Positions 1 to 12,470 of a DNA stretch of 64,000 bases are shown here, piece after piece (position 1 is the stretch's first letter; every line of letters begins with the position of its first letter). The notes under the pieces are model-generated. The model saw only the letters and a program-made list of their open reading frames with translations, ran no database searches and was not told where the DNA came from. Source of the stretch: Grammothele lineata (Eukaryota > Basidiomycota > Agaricomycetes > Polyporales > Polyporaceae). The stretch lies in NCBI GenBank assembly GCA_002150815.3, contig NDFF03000024.1, positions 62,001 through 126,000 of the forward strand, written 5' to 3'. The position numbers and the translations under genes were made by a program.

Positions 1-865
1 GCCCTTGACCTCTGGTTCACCATCTTCCCCCTTTGCCTCTGGGTCTATTTTGTTTGAAATTGGACGACGGATAAGCCGAGGGAAAGCAAATACGAGGCGT
101 AACAAGTGGCACAGGCGGAGGAACATGTTCGCCAACGGGCTCTTGTATGGGCAACTCGGCCATAGCACGGGGAGGATAGCTGCAATGAGCGTGACGGAGA
201 TCCACGCCACCGCTATCATCAGGACAACATAGCGCAGAACGGGGTTGATGGGCCAGACCAAGACGACTATCGCAACTGCAAGGAGTGCGACCGCAACCTG
301 GAGGAGGAGGGAAAGGGCGGAGACCACGCCGCCCATTTTCCATGCCTTCATTGCTTCGTGCCGACTCTGAAGTATGCGAACGAGCTCGTGGGGATCGGTG
401 GGGAGGTTGAGGGAATATTCGCGCAGCCATTGCTTCACCCACAGGCCTTTCCCGGAGGTAATGAGGCTACACAAGAGGGATAGGAGGAGTATCGAGTTGA
501 TGACTATGTCGGAAGTGCGGGGTTGGAAGGGGAGATGAGATGTCTCTTCCGTGCGTGCGCCGGAGAGGCACTGGGCGGAAACGCGATGGAGAAGTTGCAC
601 AATTTCTTCGCCTGTGTCGGGTCTCAACGTCTGATAGGTATTGGTTATAAAGAAGGTGATCACAGCTGAAAATATTGACGACTGGCGTATTGCTGAGTGA
701 GTATATCGAACCGATGCAGGCAGAGAAAAACAAGACCCTCACGTATTCCAGGAATCCGTTCAATTGGTCTTGCCATGATCTGACAATTTCCTCATTGCGG
801 CCCTTCAAAAGCTGAGCCAATTCGCCCCATTCTGCATCGTGTTTGTGTTGACTGCTTATCTCCAC
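1..865 (-). CDS. DUF6535-type multi-pass membrane protein (5' part only)
   Basis: The gene starts at 865 and runs off the left edge. Exon 1 is 743-865 (41 codons, ending ...WQDQLNGFLEY), the intron is 682-742 (GTGAGG...CCAG, phase 0), and exon 2 runs from 681 to beyond base 1. The join restores the motif SSIFSAVITFFITNTYQ, typical of the DUF6535 family of basidiomycete membrane proteins. Further on the frame reads SGKGLWVKQWLREY and HELVRILQSRHEAMKAW, then two clearly hydrophobic stretches (about 300-210 and 205-150) suitable as membrane helices. The function of the family is unknown. The frame stays open to the window edge, so no lesion is visible. The family assignment rests on motif memory, not a search. 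Confidence 0.85.
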
Positions 866-1651
866 AGATGAACTCGGCGGTCCTATGTTCTCTTCATCTA
901 CCTGCTAAATCAATGAGAGCCGTACCAATAGATACGGTCAGGTTTTAGCGTACGGGCATCACGGACTGTTGCGTGTTTGTATTGTCTCCGGTAGAGTGGG
1001 TCTCAGTCTAGCAGAGCACTCGACGAATGGCGGCGACTATATGCTCGCAAGCAACTCGAGCTATATATACTATGGATCGCAAGGAGAACTACACGCTCTT
1101 GAGGAGCACCCACGGCCACTGGCGTATAGACGACGAATATACACGAGAGCTAGTCCGCTTTGAACCTTACAATATAGAATATGAGATCGCGGTGGACAAA
1201 TCCACGCACTTCGCTGCATATCAAAGCGATACTCCGCAGTTAAACTGCGCTTCGAGTCTAGAAGTGTCTACTCGGGCGACCTTTAGCGATCATATCTTCA
1301 GCGGTGGGCTAACACTGGCGCGAAATGCCCCTCGCAGCTAGTAGGTCAGGAGGCCGTGCAGACGCAGAGATTCCCGTCACAGGAGACCCTATCCGGATAC
1401 TTTGAACACCAGACCTTCAACATGCTTTCCGGTCCACTGTCTCATTCGATCGATTGGTCGCTATAACGCACTACCTTGCAGTATGATGTTTCATGCCACA
1501 GGTGAGATGCCAAGCCACATTGACACTGCAAGTTGCGAAATGAGTGTCGAGAGTTCCGCGAAGATCCATAATAATATAAAAGCCGTTCTAAGCACTCCGT
1601 CTACCCAAAAATAGCATTCAGAATACACGCGTAGAATATAAGCGTGAGCAA
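866..1651. other. Intergenic, no gene seen
   Basis: This gap lies between the divergent 5' end of the DUF6535 gene and the 3' end of HET1. Short open frames exist on both strands but none has recognisable motifs or paralogues in the window. A TATA-like string near 1044-1053 is not followed by a credible gene. Confidence 0.6.
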
Positions 1652-3508
1652 TCACAGAGTATACAAATCCACACGCCCAAACATCTGAACTAGATTATTA
1701 TGTTCATACGCCAAGCGCATCACCAATGTCGTTCCGGGCCCCTCGTTCATTGGGCATCTAGAGAAGCTCAGCACAAACGCCCGCACACCATCAACCTCGA
1801 CGCTCCGTGAACCGTCTGGCCAACCCTCAATGTGGTCCTTAGGACACACGTGCGCAGTGCCCTCGAGAGTATTGCCGATGGTCATCGTGGCCCAGTGTCT
1901 TAACGCTGACGGGTCGGCGTCGCACATCCCGAGCCGGATGGAGAACACATTCCCAAAGGGTTCAGGGTATAAAAAGACCCTGGCGAAGCGGAGAACCAAG
2001 GGAGGTCGGACTCCTGTCCAGTCTGGGGGAATGCGGGCGGGAACGACATCGGTACAGCGCCAGTAGCCACTGAGGCTTCCGAATGCGGCCGGAGGTATGC
2101 GGAATGGCGCTATGGTAGTGGACATCAACTGTGCGAGGGGCGTCGGGAAGCCTGGTTGCCATACGGGTAAGAGACCTCTCGACCAGTGAGGCTTGTTGGC
2201 GCGGAAAGGAGGTTGCGGGGAGATGTATACCGTTTTCCAGCGAGGTCGGTAATGCAACTGTTCTTCGTCGCGGAATACAATAAGACGATCATATCCTTGT
2301 GCAGTGCAGTGATAGAGAGGTCGGTCTGCGTCTGTACTGTCGGGACATCGAGTGAGAGCGAGCCCGACTACTTTGCCGCCGGACGTGCAAAAGAGTATCG
2401 CAACGGACATGTCTGTGAGATCGATAATCGGGATTCTAGCACGAACCCCGTAAGGCGTCGTAGAAAACGTGGGCACTCCTATGCGTTCTTCCTGGGGTTC
2501 CTTTGCCCGGGGTTGCCACATCTCCATACGACCGGCCCCACGATTGACCTAAATTCGAAGGCCGTAAGCTGCCAGGAATTGTCCCAGGGTGATGCTGAGA
2601 CCTACATCAAAATCCACGTCCTCGTTCGAGTAAAACAATGGCGATGGAGCGAAGAGATGCGCCGTGACCGAGAAGTGCTGATGTCCGATCGCATCCGACT
2701 CCACTCCCACCGGCCGTTCGCCGAGTGAGTCCAAGTAACACTCCGAACCCCATGCAAACAGCGACATGTCGACGGACGTCCGCATGATTTCCTCCTGTAG
2801 GCGATAGAACGCCTTATGTCCCTCGCCGTACAGGGTTGGCATGTTGATCCCGAATATGCCCATCAAGCAATAGGCCTCATCCTCGAGTCGTGTTGTATTC
2901 CGACCCGCCGCCCACGACATCCGTCGAGCCACGCTGACGTCGGCAAGGTCCTGTTCGAAGCGCAGGACACTAACGGGGACGCGGGTGATTTGATGGAGGT
3001 GCTCTGCCAGCTCGAACTTGGTGCCAAGAACGGTCCAGGTCGATGAGACGAATATGACGAGCTTCGGAGCAACAAGCTCCTGGAGCGTCCATCCGCGCGT
3101 GTGCCAACGGCTCTGTTGGAATGCGACGTCTGACCGTCCTGGGAAGGCGTTTTCTGGAACATCGCAGAGGAAGGCGTAGCAGACGGACGAAAGGGAGTAG
3201 TACCGGAACATCGAGTTGATCGCCTCTGAGAGCTCCGCGCTGCTGGTCTTGTCGATGCAGCACGTGTCGATCCAGATCCACGCCCATCCGTGCCTCTCCG
3301 CAAGCAGACAGCTCTGCTTGATCTTCTGTCCGACGACGTCGCGAGGGTTTGTGGCCGACTTCGCACATTCAAGGCGCAGGGCCATGAGATCTTGAAAGCT
3401 CTCCTCGTGCGCGTCCCAGACATGGGAAAGGATGGCGTAGCCCCCAGGTACGTCCTCTGGTGCGGTGAAGAATTTGAGCTCGGCGCGGGCCGTGCTTAGT
3501 AGCCACAT
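1652..3508 (-). CDS. HET-domain protein, copy 1 (intact, 599 aa)
   Basis: Exon 1 is 2606-3508, the intron 2549-2605 (GTAGGT...TTTAG, phase 0), exon 2 1652-2548. The MWLLSTARAELKFF start at 3508 is preferred because all paralogues begin this way, although an in-frame ATG lies 30 codons upstream. HET domain motifs are YAILSHVW (residues 24-31), WIWIDTCCIDKT (77-88), SEAINSMFRYYS and RGWTLQEL (138-145). Exon 2 encodes the array's shared C-terminal region: GVRARIPIIDL, LTRCPDS, RPLYHC, HVCPKDHIEGWPDG and a final TLVMRL. HET proteins mediate fungal allorecognition and incompatibility cell death in studied species; a role here is inferred. No frameshift or stop is seen. Confidence 0.92.
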
Positions 3509-4744
3509 GACTGCGCTGCATTTGAAGATGAGGTTTAGTGAATAGTATGCATAGGCTATTGACGATGAACATACTTGGGGGAGCAAGGAACAGGGCAAGG
3601 AAGATAGAGCATTTGCGTGCCGAGCGATCGTAGATATACTAGCGATGGGCTGCCAATTATCTAATCGCGCGATAGACAGATCTTCTGAGAGACATCAGTG
3701 GCGGTATGACGCGCCATTCCACAATTTGGGTCCGACGACAGCGCGGGAGACGAACGATGGCAGGCTCGGAGCACTATGAGAAAAACGCTCTCTTCTTCAA
3801 TTGGTAATCGTGCGTCAAGATACGTACAATTAAAAGACACAGGCTATCTCCGCAACGATACTCGAAGGGCGACGGGATAACTATAGGGAAGCTTCTGTAA
3901 CCCTCAGGCTGAGGAAGCGTTGCAGTGTGCGCAGACGGAAGGTATACAAGCCTCGCTCCTATCACGGTAAATCCTTCAGTATCACGTAATGAACGACATA
4001 CCCAACCGAGTCCCTATCATCACATCCTATATTCTGCGATACTGTATATGCACCCCTCCCAAGTTTTCGTGTGTGACGCTTCCGAATTGTACATTAGTCG
4101 CGGTGCCGCTGTGGCTACTAGACTCGGAGGCTTTGAGGTAATACGGGGTTAACCTTGCGGGAAGGCCAAGCAACCGAGAACTGGAGCGAGAAGGAGCAAA
4201 TACGAAGCAGCGTGAAGGGGAGAGGCAAAAGGAGGCGACGCAACGCGTCTACTAGTTGGACAGCGCTCACTTCAAACTCCGATAGTTAGACTCGCTTTTC
4301 GGAGTCCGGCTGAGTGACGTAATCCAATCGCGTCTCCAGAGCGGCCACGCTGGGACATCACGCGTCACGATTGTTCTCAGCTTGTCTACCACCGTCTTGA
4401 ACGTCTTAACCCTGACATGATCGCGATCACGAGCCCTAAGAAGACTGTGGCTACATATTATATCCCACCGTACTCAATCCTGCGCAGACTGGAGGGAAGC
4501 CTTCAAGCGTAAGAATTGTAGTGATGGACTCGAGATTCTTCGCGGCGCGCGACGTTGACATTAATGATGAGAGGAGCCACAAGCATTTTCTAGCAGCCTA
4601 TCATATATCGTGAGTGTCTTAGATATGCTTTATAACGTATTCCCTGCGAGCTGATATACAGCAAGTCAGATATGCACTCATCTAGCTGTAATCAAGATAT
4701 CAGACTGTCTTCCCAACGTCTCTGTATTTATACTTCAACTGTCG
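3509..4744. other. Intergenic between divergent HET1 and SDR1
   Basis: About 1.2 kb of AT-richer DNA separating two divergently oriented genes, so it should hold both promoters. No coding motif, repeat or RNA gene could be recognised. Short frames here lack any similarity to the families in the window. Confidence 0.6.
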
Positions 4745-6039
4745 ATGCCATTCCCTGAAAGGCTCACTGCGATGTTCCCGTTTGGACAGCCCTCACAGCT
4801 ACTTTCTGACCTCTTCAAACTGTCATATGAATACGTGTTCTCACCCCAGACGCCCTGTACACCGCTTCCTCATGATGCTGTGTCCGACGCTGCCCCCTCG
4901 ATCGACTCTGCTCTCTCCAAAGTCTGGCTCATAACAGGTACGTCTTGCGGCGGAGTATTCGAGAAATATTAAAGTTTAAATGTAACATTTGCTCCTCAGG
5001 GTGCTCTTCAGGGTTTGGAAAACGTCTCGTAGAGGCAGTACTTGCTCGGGGAGACTGTGTAGTCGCCACCGCTCGCGACCTTGAGAAATTGCGCACCGTC
5101 TTCCCGAACGCCGATAACAAGAGACTTCTACTCCTCCAACTTAACGTCGTCGATAGCGTTACTACCATTGAAGACCGGATAGAGACCGCACTCGCAAAAT
5201 TTGGGCGTATAGACGTCCTCGTCAACAATGCGGGCTATGGGGTCAAAGGCATCCTTGAAGAAGGCGGGTGCGTACTAAAATTGTCCTACACAAAGTTCTA
5301 AGACGCCAACTCTACCTCCATGATCTTTTAGGGCTCTCTCGGCTCTCGCCCAGTTCCAGACCAACGTTTTCGGAGTGATCACGACCACGAACGCCGTCCT
5401 GCCTCACATGCGCGAGCGAGGATCGGGCACGATTGTCATCGTCGGCTCTAGGTCTGCATGGCGTGCAGAGATTTCGGTATGTCCTTCATGCTTCATATGT
5501 ACACCTAGTGCAAACCGTACTCACATTTGCATCCATACGCCGCGTGTCAGCCGGCAGGTTTCTACGCCGCCTCTAAAGCAGCCGTACATGGTGCGGCTTC
5601 CTACCACCTTCCCGTCTATGATTGACGGCTGACCCCTTCCCCGCAACCTCTAGCGATTGGCGAGACCTACGCTTCTGAGCTTAGTCCATTCGGCATCCGC
5701 GTTCTGCTGGTAGCCCCAGGCTCCTTCCGTACTGAAGGCGTGCACGCTCAGCCCGCCACAATCCACAACCGCATCCGTGCCTACGACACTGTTCGTGCTT
5801 CAGGGATGGAGCTTTTTGCTAACCTAGTAGGAAAAGAGCGCGGAGACCCTGACCGCTCAATGGAGCTGCTCGTCGATGTGGTTCGCGGGGAAGGTGTGGC
5901 AGAAGGACGTGAGTGGCCGATGTGGCTCGTGCTAGGGAGGGACGCGTACACGGACGTGAGGACAAAATGCGAGAGGTTGCTGCGCACGATGGAAGTATGG
6001 GAGGATGTCGCGACAGAAGCGGTTGAGTTCCCGTGCTGA
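4745..6039 (+). CDS. Short-chain dehydrogenase/reductase, copy 1 (343 aa)
   Basis: Five exons: 4745-4937, 5000-5267, 5332-5476, 5551-5590 and 5654-6039, all with GT-AG introns that keep frame. The joined protein shows the SDR signature: VWLITGCSSGFG (NAD(P)-binding TGxxxGxG, with the first intron inside it), VNNAGYG (NNAG), catalytic Ser in IVIVGSRSAW and Tyr/Lys in FYAASKAAVH (YxxxK), then a PG motif in LVAPGSFRTEG. This is the classical SDR fold used for NAD(P)-dependent oxidation or reduction of alcohols and ketones; the substrate cannot be told. About 58 residues precede the Rossmann strand, longer than usual, so the true start could be a later ATG (4772 is in frame). It lies divergent from HET1. 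Confidence 0.88.
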
Positions 6040-6377
6040 GGAATGCACACTGCATGCGCTTGTCAGGGTTCTGGTAGCCCTTGGAAATATTTTCATTTGA
6101 GTTCGAAGAGATACAGGGGTATTCGCGTTCATAGTTCTACACTACTGATACACGTTGTAGACCAAAAGATTGTAGGTCGAAAAGCCTCTTCACGACACAC
6201 TTCGCCACGGTATGCGCTGAAGTCAGCGGCACAGTACTGGGCGGTGGATTTCATCCTCTGCGAGCTCCTACCTGTGTTGCACCGCAAAGGCGGACAACTA
6301 TGCATGTGTATGGGAAGGTTCCTTCACGGCGAAGGGAATGCCTCCGGCCTGACCGTTCACCGATGCCTATCGCACAC
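6040..6377. other. Convergent 3' spacer
   Basis: Spacer between the stop codons of SDR1 (plus) and the ATPase gene (minus). It should hold both 3' untranslated regions and polyadenylation sites. No separate gene is supported. Confidence 0.55.
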
Positions 6378-9300
6378 TCATGGCACGACTTCCGCGGCAT
6401 GCGTATGCGTGCCGAGCTTCGCTTCTACACGCCGGAAATAAACGCGCTTCCCTAGCTTCCACGTCTCAACGCACAGGAGGAAGACGAACGCGCCGATGAA
6501 GACGATCGCCCACTGCCCGCGAACGTCAGAACCCGAGAGCGTGCGCATGCATTAGAACACGTACCTCCCAGGTTATAGGCGCATGTAAGAAGACCCTGTC
6601 GTTGATCACAGGGATGTAGACGACTGGGAATGTCAAGAGAAACCCGAGTACGACGGACTGCCAAGGGTCATAAGCCTAGCTGCTCGAACGCTCTCATGCA
6701 GAATCGACTTACCCAGAACAGCACCTGGTTCCTCCAGAGGTCTGGGGCCCATTGCGTCAAGGGCGTCTTCGTCTTGGGGTGAAGTCGAAACACGCTCCGG
6801 CGAAGGTCGACCATCTCCCACGCAAGCAGCAGGCAGAGCCAGCTGATAGACGCGAAGCACGTCGCGCGTGCACGGAACACAGTCTCGCACCCCTCGCGCG
6901 AATCGTTGCATCCGCCTGCGCCGAGGTCGCCGCCGTTGAAGCCGAAGACAACGATGATGAACGAGGAGAGCGAGATTGCGCCGAGAATCACTCCGTACGC
7001 GACCATGTCTACGAGAAGTTCTGTGCGGAAGAGATGGTCAGGACTACAAGCGTGCTCTAGCGAGAACAAGAGGACACACCTGAATCGAGGATCCCTCGAC
7101 GTGCGTTGTGTGGTGGACGCCGCATGACGTCCGGCGCGGCATCCTGCATGCCAAGACCCATCGCGGGTGGCCCGGAGGTCACCACGACGACCCATAAAAC
7201 CTCAACTACAATACGGTCGGTTAGGCACATAATTTAGAACGTTGATGAATAAACGTACTGGGGCTCAAGGGGAAGACAGATAGTCTCTCCTGGTCCTTGA
7301 ACGCGAGTCCTACCATTAAGACGATAGCCTGGCCGACATTGGTCGCGAGTAGATGCAGCGCAAAAGACTTGATGTTATCGAACGAACGACGGCCCTCCCT
7401 AATGGCGGCAATGATGGAGGCGAAGTTGTCGTCCGTAAGCACGATATCTACCTCAACTCAGTAAATCGAACCCAGAATGCGAGGGCAACGGAAAGCGCAC
7501 CAGATGCGTTCTTCGCGACGTCGGACCCGCTTCCCATGCCGATACCAACGTCCGCGCGTGAGAGGCTCGGACTGTCGTTCACACCGTCCCCAGCTAGATG
7601 ACGTCATCAGCGTGTTCCCGTCCTAGAGCGCGTAGTATACTCACTCATAGCCGCGAATCTCTTCCGCCTGTGCAGCGCCTCGATCATCCGTACCTTCGTC
7701 TCCGGCGAGCACCTTCCGATCACCCTTGGAAGTTCCTCCATCGCGTCCACCTCCTCATCCGACAACTTATCGAACTCAACCGCGGTCACGACCGTGTGCC
7801 GCGGAAGGCGCGCGACGTCGCAATCGGGGATGATTCCGACCTCGCGCGCAATGGCAGTCGCGGTACTCGGGTGGTCACCCGTGAGCATGTGCACGACGAT
7901 ACCCGCGCGGTGGCAGTCCTCGACAGCCGCGCGGGACTCCGGACCTGCTCGCGAGAGCGTCAGCGGCTCACGTATAACGCGCATATGCAGGGCGGTACGA
8001 ACGAGGAGGGTCGTAGATCCCCACCAGCCCGAAGAACGTCATGTCCTTCTCGACCTCAGCCCTCTCAGCGCCCTCCACCCCTTCATCCCACGCCCGTCCC
8101 GCAAGGCCGAGGACGCGCAACCCTTGCCCTGCCAGTTCACCCACGATCTGCATCACCTCGTCCTGGTCCGCACCCTTAATCGCGCGCGCGCGGTCGCGGG
8201 TGCTGATACGCACGCACGCGTCCAGCACGCGCTCGACCGCGCCTTTCATGAACGCCGCGCGTGGCTCTGCCTCCCCGTCCGGACAGCGGAATATGACGGA
8301 CATGCGCTTCAGCTCGGACGAGAACGGGTACTCCGCGAGCTGCTCGTACCCCTTCCCAAGCATCGCCGGACGGCCACAGCCGAAGCGATGCGCGAGCACC
8401 TGTAGAGCACTTAAGAGAACGAAATACACGCGTCAGCGACCGGCTCATATGTATACGGCAGACGTAGACTTACACCTCAGTCGGGTCCCCGCGCGCGGCC
8501 CACACCTTTCCCTCCTTTTCTCCACCTTCCTGATCGGCGTGCTCCTGGAACACAGAGGCAATGTTACACAGCGCCGCGCACTTGAGAAGATTCTCCAAGT
8601 GGACTTCGCTAGGACGCTTCACGTCCACCGTGCTCGCGCTGTCCGTGGAGTCCACGTTCGGAGGCCCATTGCTAAAGGCCATCTCTCCGTCGTGCGGGTT
8701 GAAGGGGTCACGCGAGTCGCGCAACGTCCAAGTCCCCACTGTGGGGACCCAGACAACGCGCGCGACCATGCGGCCCTGCGTAAGGGTACCTAGGCGTAGT
8801 CGTTAGTGCTTCGATACCCCGAGGTGATGACCAGGAGGCTCTCACCTGTTTTGTCAGAGCAGACATCGCTGACCGCGCCAAGAGCCTCGATCGAATCGAG
8901 CTTGCGGACGATAACGTGTCGTGCGGCCATACGTTTCGTGCTCACCGCGAAGGTGATCGTAAGCACGACGATGAGCGAGGCCGGGATCATGCATAGGCCT
9001 GTGGAAAATATCAGCTCCGCGAACGCTATCCCGAGTGAGAACAAGACGTACCCGTCGATACCGCATAGATAATGATCAGCCTGTTGTTCACGAACCGGTT
9101 CGCAGCGACGACCACAAGCGCAAGAACGCACGCGATCACGAACAGCGCGACCGCGAGCTGGCTCAGCCGTCGCTGGAGCGGCGTGCCCACATTCACGCCC
9201 AAGAACCGTCCGACCGTGTCCGAGACGGTGAGCGCGTACGCGGACACGTAGTAGTGGAAGAGCTTCTTCCCCTCCTCGTTCCGCCGCACCTTGCGCACTT

Positions 9301-10261
9301 TCGCCCCGCCTTGACCTTGGAGGCTCTTCGCGATCGCACCGATCTCGGTTCTCATGCCGGTCGCGGTGACAATACCCTGCGCGCGACCCTTCGTGACCGT
9401 GCTGGACGAGTACGCCATGTTGAGTCGGTCGCCGACGGTGACGTCATGGTCATAGCGGGCATTCGCCTGCTTCGCGACGGGGATGGACTCGCCCGTGAGG
9501 AGGGACTCATCCACCTCGAAGTTCATCGCGTCGAAGAGGCGCAGATCGGCAGGGACGACGTCGCCTGTCTTGAGGACGACGATATCGCCCGGGACGAGTT
9601 GTGCTGAAGGGATGACGATGCTGCGTGAGTTGCGGATGACGCATGCGGACGGAGAGGCGAGACAGCGAAGGGAGTCCCTGCATAGAATCGCGTTAGTGGT
9701 GTGATAGATGATGCGCATCTCGTACTTACATGGTGCGTTCAGCAGTGTACTGCTGAAAGAAGCCGACGACGACGTTAAGTAAAATGACACCTACAAGAAG
9801 CACCAATCAGCCCGAGAAAAGCATCCAGACAAGAATGTACGCACCCGCAATGACGCCACCTTCGATCCACGACTTGATCGCCAGAGAGACGATAAGGGCG
9901 ATGATCATCACCAAGACCATCGCGTTCACTGAGGACATCGTCAGCGACGAATGTCTACATCGTACAGAAAGGCAGACGCACCGATCTGAGACACGAGCAC
10001 ACGCACCCAACTCACGCCCTCGCCACCTTCCAGCTCATTCGGGCCATACGTCTGTAACTTGTCGTGTGCTTGTTCGTCCGTAAGGCCCGCGTCGAGGTCG
10101 ACCTCAAACTCAGCCGCGACTTGATCAACCGTGAGCTGATATGCCGGTGTCGGTACAGCAGCGCTGTCCAAGACAGCCCCCTTCTCGGAGATGTGACCCG
10201 GGTGATTCACAAGCGTCGGATCCGTCGAAAGCGTAGCGGTTCTCGAAGGGATACTCGGCAT
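6378..10261 (-). CDS. ENA-type (type IID) P-type cation-exporting ATPase, 1056 aa
   Basis: Fourteen exons, in gene order: 9982-10261, 9845-9928, 9730-9790, 9052-9677, 8846-8998, 8474-8789, 8003-8409, 7645-7944, 7501-7593, 7259-7447, 7080-7205, 6713-7020, 6565-6657, 6378-6512. All junctions are GT-AG and the frame closes exactly. P-type ATPase motifs are complete: actuator loop DESLLTGESIPV, phosphorylation site CSDKTGTLTQG (Asp is the phosphoacceptor; intron within the motif), ARGDPTEVALQV, nucleotide loop FMKGAVERVL, MLTGDH and the hinge TGDGVNDSPSL, with membrane helices before and after. NPHDGEMAFSN after the DKTG and SDVAKNASDIVLTDDNF fit fungal ENA pumps, which extrude Na+, Li+ or K+ at the plasma membrane. 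The metal is inferred from family. Confidence 0.93.
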
Positions 10262-11228
10262 GTCGTCAGAAAGGGGTAGGACGCGTCAAGAGGATCTCAG
10301 GAAGTATGCTGAAGGCTGTGGTGGGCTGTACGCGGCACGGGGACGCTTCCTCGTGCCATGACGCTCTTCCCTCGCCTTATATGTCTCGTGAGGTCTTGAG
10401 CTGGAGCGGAAGGGGCGGACGTCCAACGCTTGGCGCTCCGTCGGGCGCACTCGTAGAGGGTCCAGTGCGATCACCACCAGGAGAGGCCAAGTACAAGCAC
10501 CAGATATGGCGCGGACGAGCGTAAAGTATGCCTTAGCGAAAGAGGTCTTAGGGGCGAAGTGGAGATCTTGGCTCTCGGCACCGCCGCTAGAGGAGCGGGG
10601 CCCAGTCCGGATGCCCAGAACGAGAGCTTGGCTTTGAGTAGAGTTTGCCCCTAGCTTGAGCACGTTGGAGTATCTCTGTAGTCATGTGCGTGAGTCGGAA
10701 CGTGCACTAGTGTTGAAGTTATGGAGAATCGAGCCAAGCGTTAGAACCAGGGAAGATGAGAGTTCGACCAGTAAAGAAAATAAGTAGCGTCCCTTGCCGA
10801 ACGACGGTTGATATCGAGCCAAATAGCGCACAACAATCCGACAAGGCCGGCGTCTAAGTTCGACGGCGCTGCCGTGGCTGCCTCACTCTTCGTCAGTACC
10901 GCATCATCCAATTCGACCTGGCCGACGGTCCGTTCAGTAGCTTGTCAAGTCTCTGTGCCGGTTACAGTCGACAAGCGCACGCCTGTAATCCCGGATAGCT
11001 GCGTAGTGCGCCGAAGTCAGATACGGCTCCATGACGTCACCGAGCCAGGGCGTGCACCTCGATTATTCCGCGTAGTCGTACTCAAGGCGTGGTGAAAACA
11101 TCATGCATCAAGCATGATGGAGCGTGACAAGTGACTCGAGAGTGAGGAGACTGCGTTAGTTCAGGCAAGACTACAAGTATTCGCTGCATAGTAGGCATAC
11201 ATTTCTACACGCTGCATCACCTCTGGTC
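10262..11228. other. Intergenic upstream of the ATPase
   Basis: Nearly 1 kb between the ATPase start and the 3' end of GST1; both genes lie on the minus strand, so the ATPase promoter should be here. Small open frames on both strands show no motif or paralogue. Nothing further is seen. Confidence 0.55.
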
Positions 11229-12123
11229 TTAGATGAGAGCCTTAGCCCGCTTGAGCATAGGGCTGCTACTCCATACCTTTAGCTGCCCTTCCTGCGAAAC
11301 CACCACACACGTCAGCTCGCACCCACCAGAACGACAAAAACACGCACCTCATCCCATGACGCCCTAAACGTCGGGTACGCCTTCATATCCTCCACATACC
11401 TCCTCACCCTCGCAAACTCCTCCCCCTGCAACTCCTCCCACGCCCTCCTTCCCTCCCCAGCAGGATACTTCCCCACATCATGCTCGAGCAGCATCCACGC
11501 CCTCACCAAGAACGGCGCGACCGCCATCTCCGCCATCGACCAACTCCCCGCCACGAACCCCCGTTCCTCGGGCAAACGCCCCTGAAGCTCTTTGAGGGCG
11601 TCAAGCAGCGCGCGCGGGTGCTCCCCGCGGAAGAATACGGCGCGGAAGGCGGGGTCGACGAACCCCGCCTCGAAGCGCGCGACGAAGTGACGCGCGCGCG
11701 CGCGCAGGACGGGGTCCGTCGGGAGGATGCCTCCAGAGGGGAAGAGGTCGGCGAGGAACTCGAGGATGACGAGCGATTCGGTGATGATAGTGCTCGAGGG
11801 GGAGGGGTCTTCGGGTGCGCAGGCGGGCCCGCCGTAGGCAATGGCGGGGACCTGTGTTTCAAGTGAGCGCGTGAGCGAAATGGAGGACGAGCGAGCGTAC
11901 CTTTCCGAGAGGGTTGACTTTCCGCACGTACCAGTCGGGTCGCGCAGCGAGGTTGACGACGTATGTGGTGTACTCGGCCTTGACCTCGTCGAGCGCGAGC
12001 TTCACTCGGGACGAGTAATGCGAGGCCTGGTAGATGGGGAAGCCATCAGTACGCTTCAATACACGCTCGAATTATAGCACTAACAGGGGAGGTATAGAAC
12101 ACTATCCGCTCTTGTTGGGGCAT
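11229..12123 (-). CDS. Glutathione S-transferase, copy 1 (243 aa)
   Basis: Four exons: 12085-12123, 11901-12026, 11348-11851 and 11229-11291. The 13-codon first exon (MPQQERIVFYTSP) is supported by the paralogue at 39.2 kb, which has an intron at the same place. The N-terminal thioredoxin-like domain includes SSRVKLALDEVKAEYTTY, KVNPLGKVPAIAYGG and the glutathione-binding pair E-S in ITESLVILEFLADLFP. The C-terminal all-helical domain runs from about residue 95, with WSMAEMAVAPFLVRAW. The reaction expected from the family is conjugation or reduction with glutathione in the cytosol. Exon 3 (504 bp) has exactly the same length as in the paralogue. It forms a GST/F-box-like/HET neighbourhood that recurs at 39-42 kb. 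Confidence 0.9.
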
Positions 12124-12470
12124 CGTGGAATGTTTGGGAGGAATTCTACGCTAGGCCACCAGGTTATATGCGTTCTGCAGAGGCGCGACGATTGGGCTGC
12201 GATCACTAAGCAAAAGCAATTCGTATAACTTACCCGGAACCAGGCGTAGAGCACAGCTGACGCGGCACAGCGGCGGGAGACGACGTTTCGAGGGGGACCC
12301 AGGCTCGCAGAAAAGATGGGGAGTTGCCCGCGGAACCGGCAGGACGACTCATCTTCATGATCTTTCCGTCGGGACCGGATATATCACATGGCGAATGCCC
12401 ACAGGGGAGCATGCGAGGATCGCACATAGCCGTACATTCGCAGATAAAGCTACTCACTCGATTCGGATCC
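12124..12470. other. Spacer, partly shared with 14.65-14.81 kb
   Basis: Contains the 3' flank of the F-box-like gene at 12471. From about 12300 on it resembles the flank at about 14660-14814, including the CTTTCCGTC(A/G)GGA and GAGTTGCCC strings, so it belongs to the duplicated unit. No gene is seen. Confidence 0.55.

Noticed and set aside
7598..9607. Long plus-strand open frames (for example 7598-8179, 8041-8793, 9035-9607)
   Set aside because: They are antisense to well-supported exons of the ATPase; their Arg/Pro/His-rich composition is the usual shadow of GC-rich coding DNA.
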